This document shows, one piece after another, positions 19,042-26,618 of a stretch of DNA of 62,278 nt. Made by a program: the position numbers and the translations under genes. This DNA comes from Knoellia aerolata DSM 18566 (GTDB taxonomy: Bacteria; Actinomycetota; Actinomycetes; Actinomycetales; Dermatophilaceae): NCBI RefSeq assembly GCF_000768695.1, contig NZ_AVPL01000019.1, positions 1-62,278 on the forward strand, read 5' to 3'. The number at the start of each line of letters is the position of its first letter. The stretch's first letter is position 1. The notes beneath the pieces are model-generated. The model worked only from the letters and a program-made list of their open reading frames with translations. It ran no database searches and was not told the DNA's origin.

Positions 19042-20199
19042 TCAGGCCAGCGCGGCGACCGCGTCGGCGACCGCGTCCGCGACACCGGGCGCGAAGACGC
19101 TCGGCACGATCTCCTCGGCCGTGGGCTCGGGCACCAGCGCCGCGATGGCGGAGGCCGCGGCGAGCTTCATCGCCTCGGTGATCTGGCTCGCCCCCGAGTC
19201 GAGGGCTCCGCGGAAGATCCCGGGGAAGGCGAGCACGTTGTTGATCTGGTTGGGGAAGTCCGACCGGCCCGTGGCGACCACCGCCGCGTGCCGGTGGGCC
19301 ACGTCGGGGTGCACCTCGGGGTCGGGGTTCGCGAGCGCGAAGATGATCGAGCGTGGCGCCATTCGCGCGATGTCCGCCTCTGGCACCGTCCCCCCGGAGA
19401 CGCCGATGTAGACGTCCGCGTCGACGAGGGCGGAGGCGAGCCCGCCCGAGAGGCCACGGGGGTTGGTGGAGGCGGCGATCCGGTGCTTGTGCCCGGTGAG
19501 GTCCGCGCGTGACGGCGAGATGATGCCGCGCGAGTCGCACACGACGACGTCGCGCACACCGGCACGCTGGAGGAGCGCGGTGACCGCGACCCCCGCGGCA
19601 CCGGCGCCGGCCACCACCACCCGCAGGTCGGGCAGGGTCCGCCCGACGACCGTGGCGGCGTTGAGCAGCCCCGCGAGCACGACGATCGCGGTGCCGTGCT
19701 GGTCGTCGTGGAAGACGGGGATGTCGAGGCGCTCCTTGAGCTGGGCCTCGATGCCGAAGCAGCGGGGCGCCGAGATGTCCTCGAGGTTGATGCCCCCGTA
19801 GGACGGCGCCAGGCGGGCGATCGCCTCGACGAGCTCGTCGACGGATCCGGTCTCCATGCACACGGGGACCGCGTCGATCCCGGCGAAGTGCTTGAAGAGG
19901 ACCGCCTTGCCCTCCATCACCGGCATCGCCGCGAGCGGACCGATGTCGCCGAGGCCGAGGACGGCGGTGCCGTCGGTGATGACGGCCACCGTGTTGCGCC
20001 TGCCCGTGTAGCGCGCGGAGAGGCTGGGGTCCGCGGCGATGGCACGGCAGACGTCCGCGACGCCCGGGGTGTAGAGCAGGGACAGGTCGTCCCGGTCCCG
20101 GAGCGGTTGCGTGGCGTGTACGCCGAGCTTGCCGCCCTCGTGGGCCCGGAACACCGGGCCGTCGAAGTCGAAGCTCGGGTACGACGAGGACGCAGACAT
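19042..20199 (-). CDS. NAD(P)-dependent malic enzyme (short bacterial type)
   Basis: Oxidative decarboxylation of malate to pyruvate, linking the TCA cycle with pyruvate pools. The 385-residue protein has LLYTPGVADVC, the catalytic/metal region GGINLEDISAPRCF and HDDQHGTAIVVLAG, the Rossmann motif VVAGAGAAGVAV, and the late motif NPDPEVHPDVA. Length matches short malic enzymes without the phosphotransacetylase-like C-terminal domain. NAD versus NADP preference cannot be judged here. It is divergent from sodX. Confidence 0.92.
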   Translation of the reverse strand: MSASSSYPSFDFDGPVFRAHEGGKLGVHATQPLRDRDDLSLLYTPGVADVCRAIAADPSLSARYTGRRNTVAVITDGTAVLGLGDIGPLAAMPVMEGKAVLFKHFAGIDAVPVCMETGSVDELVEAIARLAPSYGGINLEDISAPRCFGIEAQLKERLDIPVFHDDQHGTAIVVLAGLLNAATVVGRTLPDLRVVVAGAGAAGVAVTALLQRAGVRDVVVCDSRGIISPSRADLTGHKHRIAASTNPRGLSGGLASALVDADVYIGVSGGTVPEADIARMAPRSIIFALANPDPEVHPDVAHRHAAVVATGRSDFPNQINNVLAFPGIFRGALDSGASQITEAMKLAAASAIAALVPEPTAEEIVPSVFAPGVADAVADAVAALA

Positions 20200-20367
20200 G
20201 GCGGGACTCCCGGGTCACAGACGGTGGCGCGGCCGACGAGGTCGGAGCGACGGGCCGAGTCCCTGGTGTGGGACGGCCGGAGCGGGAGGTGTGCCGCGTC
20301 GCCATCCTCGCACGCGGCGTCTCGCGGCGTCTGCGGCTGGCCACGTGCGCCGTGCCACAATCGCCGC

Positions 20368-20727
20368 GTGCGACGACGACCGGTGCCCCGCCCACGAGTG
20401 GTGCGGGTGCGCGGTCGGTCGATGGAGCCGACCCTGCGCGAGGGCGACCTCCTGCTCGCCCTGTGGGGCGCGGTCGTCCGCGACGGCGACGTCGCCGTCG
20501 TCCGGCTCCCGCGCGACGCCCACGGCGCCGCGCGACCGGTGTCGGTCAAGCGGATCCTCGGGCGCGACCCGGACGACCCGCTCCGGTGGTGGCTCGACTC
20601 CGACAACGCCCGCGAGGGGGTGACCTCCTTCGACGTCGGGTCGGTCCCCGGTGAGGACGTCCTCGCCGTCGTCGTCGGCCGCATCGCCCCCCGGCCCGGC
20701 CGGATGAGAGCCCGGCCGACGCCCTGA
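20368..20727 (+). CDS. sodX: Nickel-type superoxide dismutase maturation protease
   Basis: An S24/S26 signal-peptidase-like protease, 119 residues, that trims the SodN propeptide so that His1 of the mature protein can bind nickel. Catalytic Ser18 lies in RSMEPTL and catalytic Lys61 in VSVKRILG; the WWLDSDN and VVGRI segments complete the fold. No clear membrane helix is present apart from a weak hydrophobic patch near residues 28-37. GTG 20368 follows CACAAT (20356-20361) by six bases, so it is probably leaderless. sodN follows after 66 bases, the classical pairing. Confidence 0.93.
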   Translation: MRRRPVPRPRVVRVRGRSMEPTLREGDLLLALWGAVVRDGDVAVVRLPRDAHGAARPVSVKRILGRDPDDPLRWWLDSDNAREGVTSFDVGSVPGEDVLAVVVGRIAPRPGRMRARPTP

Positions 20728-20748
20728 CCGCACCGACGAGGCGCGTTG

Positions 20749-20780
20749 TAGGTTGGGCAGTGGCCGACCACCCGCCCAAC
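20749..20780 (+). promoter_or_regulatory. Candidate sodN promoter with overlapping inverted repeat
   Basis: TAGGTT (20749-20754) is a plausible -10 about 40 bases before the sodN ATG. An inverted repeat with arms GTTGGGC (20752-20758) and GCCCAAC (20774-20780) overlaps the -10 and presumed start point. It does not match the Streptomyces Nur palindrome (TTGCAA, 5-base spacer, TTGCAA), so the regulator, if any, is open. Confidence 0.45.
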
Positions 20781-20793
20781 GAAAGGGACGTTC

Positions 20794-21195
20794 ATGCGCC
20801 TGCCCACCCTCTTCCGTGTCACCGACGTCAGTGCCCACTGCGACCTGCCCTGCGGTGTCTACGACCCCGCCCAGGCCCGCATCGAGGCCGAGTCGATCAA
20901 GGCGATCATCGCCAAGGTGGCCGACAACGACGACCCCGACTTCCGCACGAGGGCGGTGCTCATCAAGGAGCAGCGCTCGGAGCTCGTCAAGCACCACCTC
21001 TGGGTGCTGTGGACCGACTACTTCAAGCCCCCGCACTTCGAGAAGTACCCGCAGCTGCACACCCTCGTCAACGAGGCCACCAAGCTGGCCGGCGCCTCGG
21101 GGACCAAGGGCACGCTCGACGCCGCCAAGGCCGACGAGCTCCTGGCCAAGATCGACGAGATCGACGCGATCTTCAAGGAGACCAAGCAGGCCTGA
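20794..21195 (+). CDS. sodN: Nickel superoxide dismutase
   Basis: Dismutates superoxide with a mononuclear Ni centre. The 133-residue precursor has a 14-residue propeptide (MRLPTLFRVTDVSA) followed by the Ni-hook HCDLPCGVYDP; the ligands are the new N-terminal His15, Cys16 and Cys20. The rest is a four-helix bundle of the expected length. An AAAGGGA ribosome-binding site lies five bases before ATG. It follows its maturation protease sodX, and a strong hairpin lies downstream. Nickel-dependent control is expected from the family, but no Nur site was seen. Confidence 0.97.
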   Translation: MRLPTLFRVTDVSAHCDLPCGVYDPAQARIEAESIKAIIAKVADNDDPDFRTRAVLIKEQRSELVKHHLWVLWTDYFKPPHFEKYPQLHTLVNEATKLAGASGTKGTLDAAKADELLAKIDEIDAIFKETKQA

Positions 21196-21230
21196 CGACC
21201 ACCGCGGGCCTCGGCCTGCACGTCGTCGAC

Positions 21231-21287
21231 CGGACGCCGCCCCGGTCCGCCGAGCCCCCACGGGCCGGTGGACCGGGGCGGCGTCCG
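21231..21287 (+). terminator. Long-stem terminator after sodN
   Basis: A perfect 18-bp stem: CGGACGCCGCCCCGGTCC (21231-21248) pairs with GGACCGGGGCGGCGTCCG (21270-21287) across a 21-base loop. No T-run follows. It lies 35 bases after the sodN stop and before the promoter of the next operon. Confidence 0.75.
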
Positions 21288-21323
21288 TGCGCCGTGCGTC
21301 CGACCCGTCCCGGCGCTCCCGTT

Positions 21324-21353
21324 AGTTGTTGCTTCAACCTTTATGGGATACGG
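21324..21353 (+). promoter_or_regulatory. Promoter/operator candidate for the DUF2218-dioxygenase operon
   Basis: An unusually AT-rich island in GC-rich surroundings. It holds AGTTG (21324-21328) and CAACC (21335-21339) half-sites, with a tighter GTTG-CTT-CAAC repeat at 21328-21338. TTGTTG-like and GATACG-like hexamers could serve as -35 and -10. The repeat would overlap the promoter, as expected for a MarR-type repressor. The regulator is not encoded nearby. Confidence 0.45.
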
Positions 21354-21390
21354 TGCAGGAGTCGCCACACCCGCACCGAACGGACCCGCC

Positions 21391-21714
21391 ATGCCGCACC
21401 ACCTGCTCACCGCGCACGCCGACGTCGCCACCGACGCGCCCGCCCGCTACGCCAAGCAGCTTCTCGCCCACCTGGGTCGCAAGCTCGAGTTCACCACCCA
21501 CGGCGCGACGTCGACCGCCCGTATCGGGGACGCGACCGCCGAGGTCACCATCGGTGACGGTGTCCTCACCCTGCGCGCCACCAGCGCGGACGAGCAGGGG
21601 CTCGCGACCGTCGAGGACGTGCTCGGCCGTCACCTCGAGTCGTTCGGGCAGCGCGCCGGGCTCGTCGTCACCTGGGTCCGCACCCCCACCGTCGATGCCG
21701 AGGAGCCCGCATGA
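21391..21714 (+). CDS. DUF2218 domain protein
   Basis: A 107-residue cytoplasmic protein, the whole of which is a DUF2218 domain (AHADVATDAPARYAKQLLAHLG, then the beta-rich middle and a LEVVWVR-like end, here LVVTWVR). The function is unknown. Related proteins often sit beside oxidoreductases or siderophore genes. The start is placed at ATG 21391 (MPHHLLTAHADV); an upstream in-frame ATG at 21343 would lie in the promoter island. Its stop overlaps the dioxygenase ATG (ATGA), so the two products are coupled. Confidence 0.82.
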   Translation: MPHHLLTAHADVATDAPARYAKQLLAHLGRKLEFTTHGATSTARIGDATAEVTIGDGVLTLRATSADEQGLATVEDVLGRHLESFGQRAGLVVTWVRTPTVDAEEPA

Positions 21715-22607
21715 GCGCCGTGACGACGACCGCCGCTGCGGACGCCCGCATCCGCGCCGACCACCCGTTCGCCGCCCACCTGCGCCGGGCCGCCGAGACC
21801 GAGCGCGCCGGCGCCCAGGTGCTCTGGACCCCCGACCACGGACCGCTGCCGAGCCTCTACCTCAGCCACGGCGCCCCGATGCTGTTCGAGATGACCGACT
21901 GGATGACCGAGCTGCACACGTGGGCCCGGTCGCTGCCGAAGCCGCGAGCCATCCTCATCGTCTCGGCGCACTGGGAGTCCGCGCCGCTGAGCATCAGCAG
22001 CAGCGAGCCCACCGAGCTGGTCTACGACTTCGGCGGGTTCGCCCCGATGTACTTCCAGATGCGCTACGACACCCCGGCGGCCACCGCGCTCGCGCAGCAG
22101 GTCGCGCGGCTGATGCCGGACACGGAGCCGGTCCACGAGCACCGCAGCCGCGGTCTCGACCACGGCGCCTGGGTGCCGCTGAAGATCATGTACCCCGACG
22201 CCGACATCCCCGTCCTGCAGCTGAGCCTGCCCACCCACCAGCCCGAGCGGCTCCTCGATCTGGGGCGGCGGCTGCGGTCGCTGCGTGAGTCCGGGGTGCT
22301 CGTCATCGGGTCCGGCTACATGACCCACGGTCTGCCCTACCTCGACTGGTCCGACCCGTCGAACGTGCCGGGCTGGTCCTCCGACTTCGACCTCTGGGCC
22401 GCCGAGGCGCTCGCGCGCGGTGACGTCGACGAGCTGTCCGGGTTCCGTGACCGGGCACCCGGAATGCCCTATGCCCACCCGACCGTCGAGCACTTCACGC
22501 CGTTGTTCGTCACCCTCGGGGCGTCCGCCGACCCGGCCGCGGCGCCGACGACCACCATCGACGGCTACGCCATCGGTCTGGCGAAGCGCTCCTTCCAGGC
22601 CGCCTGA
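21711..22607 (+). CDS. DODA-type extradiol ring-cleavage dioxygenase (YgiD-like)
   Basis: A 298-residue class III extradiol dioxygenase of the 4,5-DOPA dioxygenase family. Metal-ligand regions are visible: LYLSHGAPM, VSAHWES, the catalytic GLDHGAWVPL, and HPTVEHFTPLFV near the end. About 40 extra N-terminal residues precede the core. The family opens catechol rings using Fe(II) or Zn(II); the true substrate here is not known. Coupling to the DUF2218 gene and the repressor-like upstream repeat suggest an inducible aromatic or quinone response. Confidence 0.85.
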   Translation: MSAVTTTAAADARIRADHPFAAHLRRAAETERAGAQVLWTPDHGPLPSLYLSHGAPMLFEMTDWMTELHTWARSLPKPRAILIVSAHWESAPLSISSSEPTELVYDFGGFAPMYFQMRYDTPAATALAQQVARLMPDTEPVHEHRSRGLDHGAWVPLKIMYPDADIPVLQLSLPTHQPERLLDLGRRLRSLRESGVLVIGSGYMTHGLPYLDWSDPSNVPGWSSDFDLWAAEALARGDVDELSGFRDRAPGMPYAHPTVEHFTPLFVTLGASADPAAAPTTTIDGYAIGLAKRSFQAA

Positions 22608-22620
22608 CGACGTGACGGCC

Positions 22621-22674
22621 GGCCGGCCGCACCCGGTCAGCCCGCCCGGCCGGCCGCGCCCGGTCAGGCCGCCC
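22621..22674. repeat. Two-copy 27-bp tandem repeat between convergent genes
   Basis: Units 22621-22647 and 22648-22674 differ at only two positions. Each begins GGCCGGCCG and contains CCCGGTCAG; a third GGTCAG follows and forms the stop codon of the downstream minus-strand gene. It fills the gap between the dioxygenase and HD-protein stops and may act as a bidirectional terminator through its GGCCGGCC palindromes. Confidence 0.75.
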
Positions 22675-22676
22675 GG

Positions 22677-23966
22677 TCAGCCCCGTCCGGGCGTTCCGAT
22701 CGTGCGGATGAGCGCCTCGACGACCTCGGGGTCGTACTCGTAGCCGAGCCCGAGGTGGATCCGCTCCAGCGCCGCGTCGACGGACGCCGGGTCGGTGCGT
22801 CCGTGGGAGAAGTCGTCGAAGGCGTTCGCGACCTTGATGATCCGGCTCGCGAGGGGCACCTCCTCCCCCCACTCCCGCACGTGCCGGAACGGCGTCGTCT
22901 GCCGCTCCATGAGGTCGGCGACCCGGTCGAGGACCTCGGTGCGGCGCACGATCCGCGCCCCTTCCAGGGCGATCCGTCGCTGGTCGTCGGGCGCGGCGAG
23001 CACCGTGGCCCCGTCCGGGATCGGCGAGCGCAGCCCGACCTGCCCCAGGTCGTGCAGCAGCGCCGCGTACTCGAGGTCCTGCACCACGTCGGCGTGCAGA
23101 CCCATGGCGCGCGCGACGGCCACCGAGCGCTCGGCAACCCGCGACGCGTGCCCCGTCGGGGTGTAGCCGGCCACGTCGGTGAGCTGCGACAGCGTCGCGA
23201 TGGTCTGGCGGTACGTGGCCCGGTTCGCGGCGTAGCGGCGCACCGCGACGTTGGTGAGCATCATCGGCAGGAGTCCGAGCGGAAGAGCGAGGAGACCCAC
23301 GACCGGTGCGAGGAAGGCGACGAGCGGGCCGGCGGCGAGCACCCCGAAGGTGAGCGCCTGCGCCTCCTGGAGCTCCTCACGGATCGCCCCGGAGACGGGC
23401 ACGCCGGACCGGCGGGCGCGGACCAGGCCGGAGAGGGCGAGGTCGGCGTAGAGGCCGGCGGCCGACACGAGCATCATGGCGCTGGCCAGCACCGCGGGGT
23501 GCCGCACCCCTTCGGCGACCCAGGTCCAGGCGCTGTCACCGCCGAGCGGGATGCTGCGGAAGAGGAGGGCCGTCACCCCGACCCCGATCGTGCGGACCGC
23601 GACGATGGTCCACTCGACCGGGCGTCCGATCATCCCCCGCACGAGCAGCCCGAGGCAGAGTGCGGCGGCGACGACGAGGGTCACGACGCCGGCCGGCACG
23701 TCGAAGGTGGCATGACCGTGCATCGTCCCCAGCAGGGCCAGTCCGATCGCCGAGCCCGACGACACCGGTGCGGCGACGCGGCCGGACGGCATCCGGACCC
23801 GCAGCATCTCCCCCACGGCGATCGAGACCGCGAAGGCCGCCAGGAGGACCGCATGGTTGCGGATCGCGTCGGCGAACGCCGCGTGCTCCGTGGCCGCCGC
23901 GACGACGAGCACGGCGACCGCGAGACCCACGACGAGCCGTTCGACCCTGCTGGGGATCAGCCTCAT
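22677..23966 (-). CDS. Membrane HD-domain (degenerate HD-GYP) protein B
   Basis: A 429-residue protein. The first 250 residues hold about six or seven hydrophobic segments (near 10-27, 37-53, 90-110, 120-140, 155-172, 205-240). The C-terminus is an HD phosphohydrolase-like domain with GHASRVAERS, the core HDLG in AALLHDLGQVGL, and SRIIKVANAFDD matching the RI-VAD-YD region of HD-GYP proteins. The GYP triplet and second His cluster are missing, so c-di-GMP hydrolysis is doubtful; a sensor role is possible. The ATG overlaps the stop of protein A (ATGA). Third gene of the GWQW peptide operon. Confidence 0.82.
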   Translation of the reverse strand: MRLIPSRVERLVVGLAVAVLVVAAATEHAAFADAIRNHAVLLAAFAVSIAVGEMLRVRMPSGRVAAPVSSGSAIGLALLGTMHGHATFDVPAGVVTLVVAAALCLGLLVRGMIGRPVEWTIVAVRTIGVGVTALLFRSIPLGGDSAWTWVAEGVRHPAVLASAMMLVSAAGLYADLALSGLVRARRSGVPVSGAIREELQEAQALTFGVLAAGPLVAFLAPVVGLLALPLGLLPMMLTNVAVRRYAANRATYRQTIATLSQLTDVAGYTPTGHASRVAERSVAVARAMGLHADVVQDLEYAALLHDLGQVGLRSPIPDGATVLAAPDDQRRIALEGARIVRRTEVLDRVADLMERQTTPFRHVREWGEEVPLASRIIKVANAFDDFSHGRTDPASVDAALERIHLGLGYEYDPEVVEALIRTIGTPGRG

Positions 23967-25210
23967 GGCGCCTCGGCATCCGCGTCGGCATGGTCCTGGT
24001 CGCGCAGGGCCCGCGAGAGGGCCTGGAAGACCCGCTCCCCCTGGGCGTCCTCACGCAGCGTGCGCAACCCCTCGAAGGCGTCCCGTGCGGTGACGGGATG
24101 GGCTCCGTGACGCACGAGGTCGTACTCGTCCGCGACCCGGACGAGGTCCGCTGCCAGGGAGGGCGGCGCGTCGTCGAGGTCCGCGCGCGCGATCTCCTCC
24201 ATGAGGGAGGAGGCGCCGCGCAGGAAGGGCAGGTCCTGGAGCATCGTCGCGCCGCGGAGCCGGGCGCTCGTGACCTCGTCCTCGCCCTCGCGACCGGGCG
24301 CGACGACGACCCGCCCGAGGTCGTGGAGGAGGCCGGCGGTGCGGACGTCGGCCACCTCCTTCGGCCCGAGGCCGAGGTCCTGCGCCATGACGGCGGCCAG
24401 CGCCGAGACCCGCGCGCTGTGGCCCTCGAGCTCCGGCGCGCGTGTCTCGATGGCGCTGACCAGTGCGCCCAGCGCGCGTTCGCGAGCCGTCCGTTCCTCG
24501 CCGTACTGGAGGAGGGCCCACCGGGCGCCGGCGAGGGGGACGAGCGCCACGAGGATGGCGACGGGACCGAGCTCGCCCGGCAGCCACATGATGACCACGA
24601 GGAACGCGATGATCCCGTAGGCGAACTGGGTGGGTCCGGAGCTCGTCAGCATGTCGACCAGCTGGAGCTGCAGGGGCACCCCGACGGTCAGCCGGATGAC
24701 GCCCGCGACGAGCAGGGCGTTGGCGACGAGGTTGGCGGCGTCGGCGACGACGATGGGCAGGCCGACGTGCCAGATGAGGGGCATCGCGCCGCTGAGGCCG
24801 ACCATGTCGAGCGAGCCGCCGACGAGGTCGTAGGCCAGGCCACCGACCATCGCCGAGGACGAGGCCATCGCCATGTTGAACACCCGTCGGACCACGGGGA
24901 TCCGGCGTCGGGTCAGGGCGGCCATGACGAGGCCGACGACACCGGCGCCCAACGGACCCACGATGGGGATCGCCGCGAGCACGACGACGTTGTCCGCGGT
25001 GAAGTGGATGCGACCGTCGCTCGACGTGGACGGCAGCCACCACGTGAGGGCGCCGACGAAGGCGAGCACGACGAGGTCGGACCAGTCAGGGTCCCAGCCG
25101 TAGCGCGCGAGGCACAGGACGGCGAGCCCCGACATGAGCGCCACGCACGCCGCGATGTAGATCGCGGGTGCGTGGCGCTTCGACCATGACGTCGGCGAGA
25201 CCGACCTCAA
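23963..25210 (-). CDS. Membrane HD-domain (degenerate HD-GYP) protein A
   Basis: A relative of the following gene: about 245 residues of transmembrane segments, then an HD domain with EGHSARVSALAAVMA, GLLHDLGRVVV and LVRVADEYDLV; GYP is absent. About 415 residues if translation starts at TTG 25210. No ATG or GTG exists in frame between the peptide stop and the first membrane helix, and the frame upstream only overlaps the peptide gene. TTG lies 16 bases after the peptide stop without a clear ribosome-binding site, so re-initiation after the peptide is likely. Start confidence is low, domain confidence good. Confidence 0.78.
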   Translation of the reverse strand: MRSVSPTSWSKRHAPAIYIAACVALMSGLAVLCLARYGWDPDWSDLVVLAFVGALTWWLPSTSSDGRIHFTADNVVVLAAIPIVGPLGAGVVGLVMAALTRRRIPVVRRVFNMAMASSSAMVGGLAYDLVGGSLDMVGLSGAMPLIWHVGLPIVVADAANLVANALLVAGVIRLTVGVPLQLQLVDMLTSSGPTQFAYGIIAFLVVIMWLPGELGPVAILVALVPLAGARWALLQYGEERTARERALGALVSAIETRAPELEGHSARVSALAAVMAQDLGLGPKEVADVRTAGLLHDLGRVVVAPGREGEDEVTSARLRGATMLQDLPFLRGASSLMEEIARADLDDAPPSLAADLVRVADEYDLVRHGAHPVTARDAFEGLRTLREDAQGERVFQALSRALRDQDHADADAEAP

Positions 25211-25226
25211 CGTCGTGAGGGAGGGA

Positions 25227-25367
25227 TCACCACTGCCAGCCGCTGGCCTTCCACTGCCAGCCGGCGGCGGAGACGCTGGACTTGCTCTCGGCCTGGGCCG
25301 CCGAGGCGCCCACGGCAGACAGGGCGGCGATGGCGAGCGAAGCAGCAACGAGGCGGAGAGCGCGCAT
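25227..25367 (-). CDS. Small secreted peptide with two GWQW motifs
   Basis: A 46-residue precursor. Residues 1-26 are a textbook signal peptide: MRALR, a hydrophobic core LVAASLAIAALSAVGA, and an AQA cleavage site. The predicted mature product is about 20 residues, beginning ESKSSVSAAG and carrying GWQW twice, separated by KAS, the second copy being the exact C-terminus. GAAAGGG lies seven bases before ATG, a good ribosome-binding site. It is first gene of an operon with two membrane HD proteins, the first starting 16 bases downstream. I do not know a named family; an exported signal or a ligand of the membrane proteins is the obvious hypothesis. Confidence 0.8.
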   Translation of the reverse strand: MRALRLVAASLAIAALSAVGASAAQAESKSSVSAAGWQWKASGWQW

Positions 25368-25412
25368 GGTAGTACCCTTTCGGTGATCCCGGCCCGGCGG
25401 GCCGAATCTGGA

Positions 25413-25451
25413 TTGACTCCATCCTCGCACGTGACGAGGGTGTGCGACAAT
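25413..25451. promoter_or_regulatory. Shared divergent promoter region (peptide-HD operon / bL37)
   Basis: An inverted repeat CCTCG-CACGTGA-CGAGG occupies 25423-25439 around a CACGTG core. On the minus strand TTGTCG (near 25446-25451) and GAGGAT (near 25422-25427) could be -35 and -10 for the peptide operon, with the repeat between them. On the plus strand TTGACT (25413-25418) and GACAAT (25446-25451, with an upstream TG) may serve bL37. Promoter assignments are by eye. Confidence 0.4.
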
Positions 25452-25534
25452 GTACTGGACATATGACCTGTGCGGCCGTCGGCACGTCACGGCACGTGGT
25501 CACGATTCACACCCCCCGATCTCGAGGAGTCCTC

Positions 25535-25609
25535 ATGAGCAAGCGCGCCCGCAAGCGCCGCTCGCGCAAGGGCAACAAGGCCAACCACGGCCGCAAGCCC
25601 AACGCCTGA
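25535..25609 (+). CDS. Ribosomal protein bL37
   Basis: A 24-residue, extremely basic protein: MSKRARKRRSRKGN followed by KANHGRKPNA. This matches the tiny large-subunit protein bL37 found in actinobacterial ribosomes, where it binds 23S rRNA. GAGGAG lies five bases before ATG. It is a single-gene unit closed by a 16-bp hairpin. Genes this small are often missed by annotation. The opposite strand upstream carries the peptide-HD operon. Confidence 0.93.
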   Translation: MSKRARKRRSRKGNKANHGRKPNA

Positions 25610-25624
25610 GCACGCAGCACGTGA

Positions 25625-25660
25625 CGAAGGGACGACCACCTCGCGGTGGTCGTCCCTTCG
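25625..25660. terminator. Bidirectional hairpin terminator (bL37 / rsrA)
   Basis: A perfect 16-bp stem with loop TCGC: the left arm starts CGAAGGGACGACC at 25625, the right arm ends GGTCGTCCCTTCG at 25660. It sits between the convergent ends of bL37 and rsrA and can serve both. Confidence 0.88.
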
Positions 25661-25678
25661 GCGTATCGGCCCCTCGGG

Positions 25679-25987
25679 TCAGCCGTCGAGCTCGAGACGC
25701 ACCATCGTGATCCGCTGACGGATCTGCACGCGCAGCTGGTCGGGACAGGGCTCGCCCATGCTGTTCGAGCGGCGCACCGCCGCCTTGACGGCCCGGTCGA
25801 GGTCGTGCTCGTGCAGGCACGGCCCACAGGCTTCGAGGTGCTGGGCCACGCGGGCGACGTCCGAGGGCTGCATCTCCCCGTCGAGGTACTCGTAGATCCG
25901 GTGCAGGACCTCGGAGCACTCGGCGTGGGACCCGGAATGGGCGTCGGCGCGCGCGTCGGCGTGCCCGTCGGTGTGCTGCTCGTTCAC
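25679..25987 (-). CDS. rsrA: Zinc-binding anti-sigma factor RsrA (mycothiol-system type)
   Basis: Redox-sensitive antagonist of SigR. The 102-residue protein has the ZAS signature: Cys24 (ECSEVL) and His50-x3-Cys54-x2-Cys57 (HLEACGPC). Disulfide stress oxidises the cysteines, releases zinc and frees the sigma factor. The first 20 residues are His/Asp-rich, unusual but not part of the fold. Its start overlaps the sigR stop by four bases, the standard sigma/anti-sigma arrangement giving stoichiometric synthesis. Confidence 0.93.
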   Translation of the reverse strand: MNEQHTDGHADARADAHSGSHAECSEVLHRIYEYLDGEMQPSDVARVAQHLEACGPCLHEHDLDRAVKAAVRRSNSMGEPCPDQLRVQIRQRITMVRLELDG

Positions 25988-26610
25988 GAGGAGACCTCCT
26001 TGCCGAAGCCGCGCTCGGCGGCATACTCGGTCAACATCTCACGGAGCTGACGTCGACCCCGGTGGAGACGCGACATCACGGTGCCGATGGGCGTTCCCAT
26101 GATCTCCGCGATCTCCTTGTAGGCGAACCCCTCGACGTCGGCGAGGTAGACCGCCATGCGGAAGTCCTCCGGCAGCTCCTGCAGGGCGCGCTTGATCTCC
26201 GAGTCGGGGAGATGGTCGAGCGCCTGCGCCTCGGCGGACTTGAGCCCCGAGCTCGTGTGGGACTCGGCCCGCACGAGCTGGTAGTCCTCGACGTCCGCGG
26301 CATCGGACTGCTGCGGCTCCCGCTGCTTCTTGCGGTAGGTGTTGATGTAGGTGTTGGTGAGGATGCGGTACATCCACGCCCGCAGGTTGGTCCCCGGCCG
26401 GTACTGGTGGAACGCGGCGAACGCCTTGGCGTACGTCTCCTGGAGCAGGTCCTCGGCGTCGGCCGGGTTGCGCGTCGTACGCAGGGCTGCCGCGTAGAGC
26501 TGGTCCAGCAACGGCAGCGCCTCGGCCTCGAACCTGGCCTGTCGCTGCGCAGGGGTCTCGGTCACGACGTCCACTGCGGGTTGGTCGGAGGTGGTCTGTG
26601 GTGTGCTCAT
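25984..26610 (-). CDS. sigR: Oxidative-stress ECF sigma factor SigR (SigH family)
   Basis: Directs the thiol-oxidative-stress regulon (thioredoxin, mycothiol, proteases). 208 residues from ATG 26610: region 2 ([27 protein letters not shown], with the promoter-melting segment [18 protein letters not shown]) and region 4 ([24 protein letters not shown] and [14 protein letters not shown]). A TAGGGT element lies eight bases before this ATG. The frame is open upstream to ATG 26718, adding 36 residues, and a SigR-type promoter lies just beyond; Streptomyces SigR is known to have an unstable N-terminally extended form. rsrA overlaps its stop. Confidence 0.95.
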   Translation of the reverse strand: MSTPQTTSDQPAVDVVTETPAQRQARFEAEALPLLDQLYAAALRTTRNPADAEDLLQETYAKAFAAFHQYRPGTNLRAWMYRILTNTYINTYRKKQREPQQSDAADVEDYQLVRAESHTSSGLKSAEAQALDHLPDSEIKRALQELPEDFRMAVYLADVEGFAYKEIAEIMGTPIGTVMSRLHRGRRQLREMLTEYAAERGFGKEVSS

Positions 26611-26618
26611 CGCGCTCC

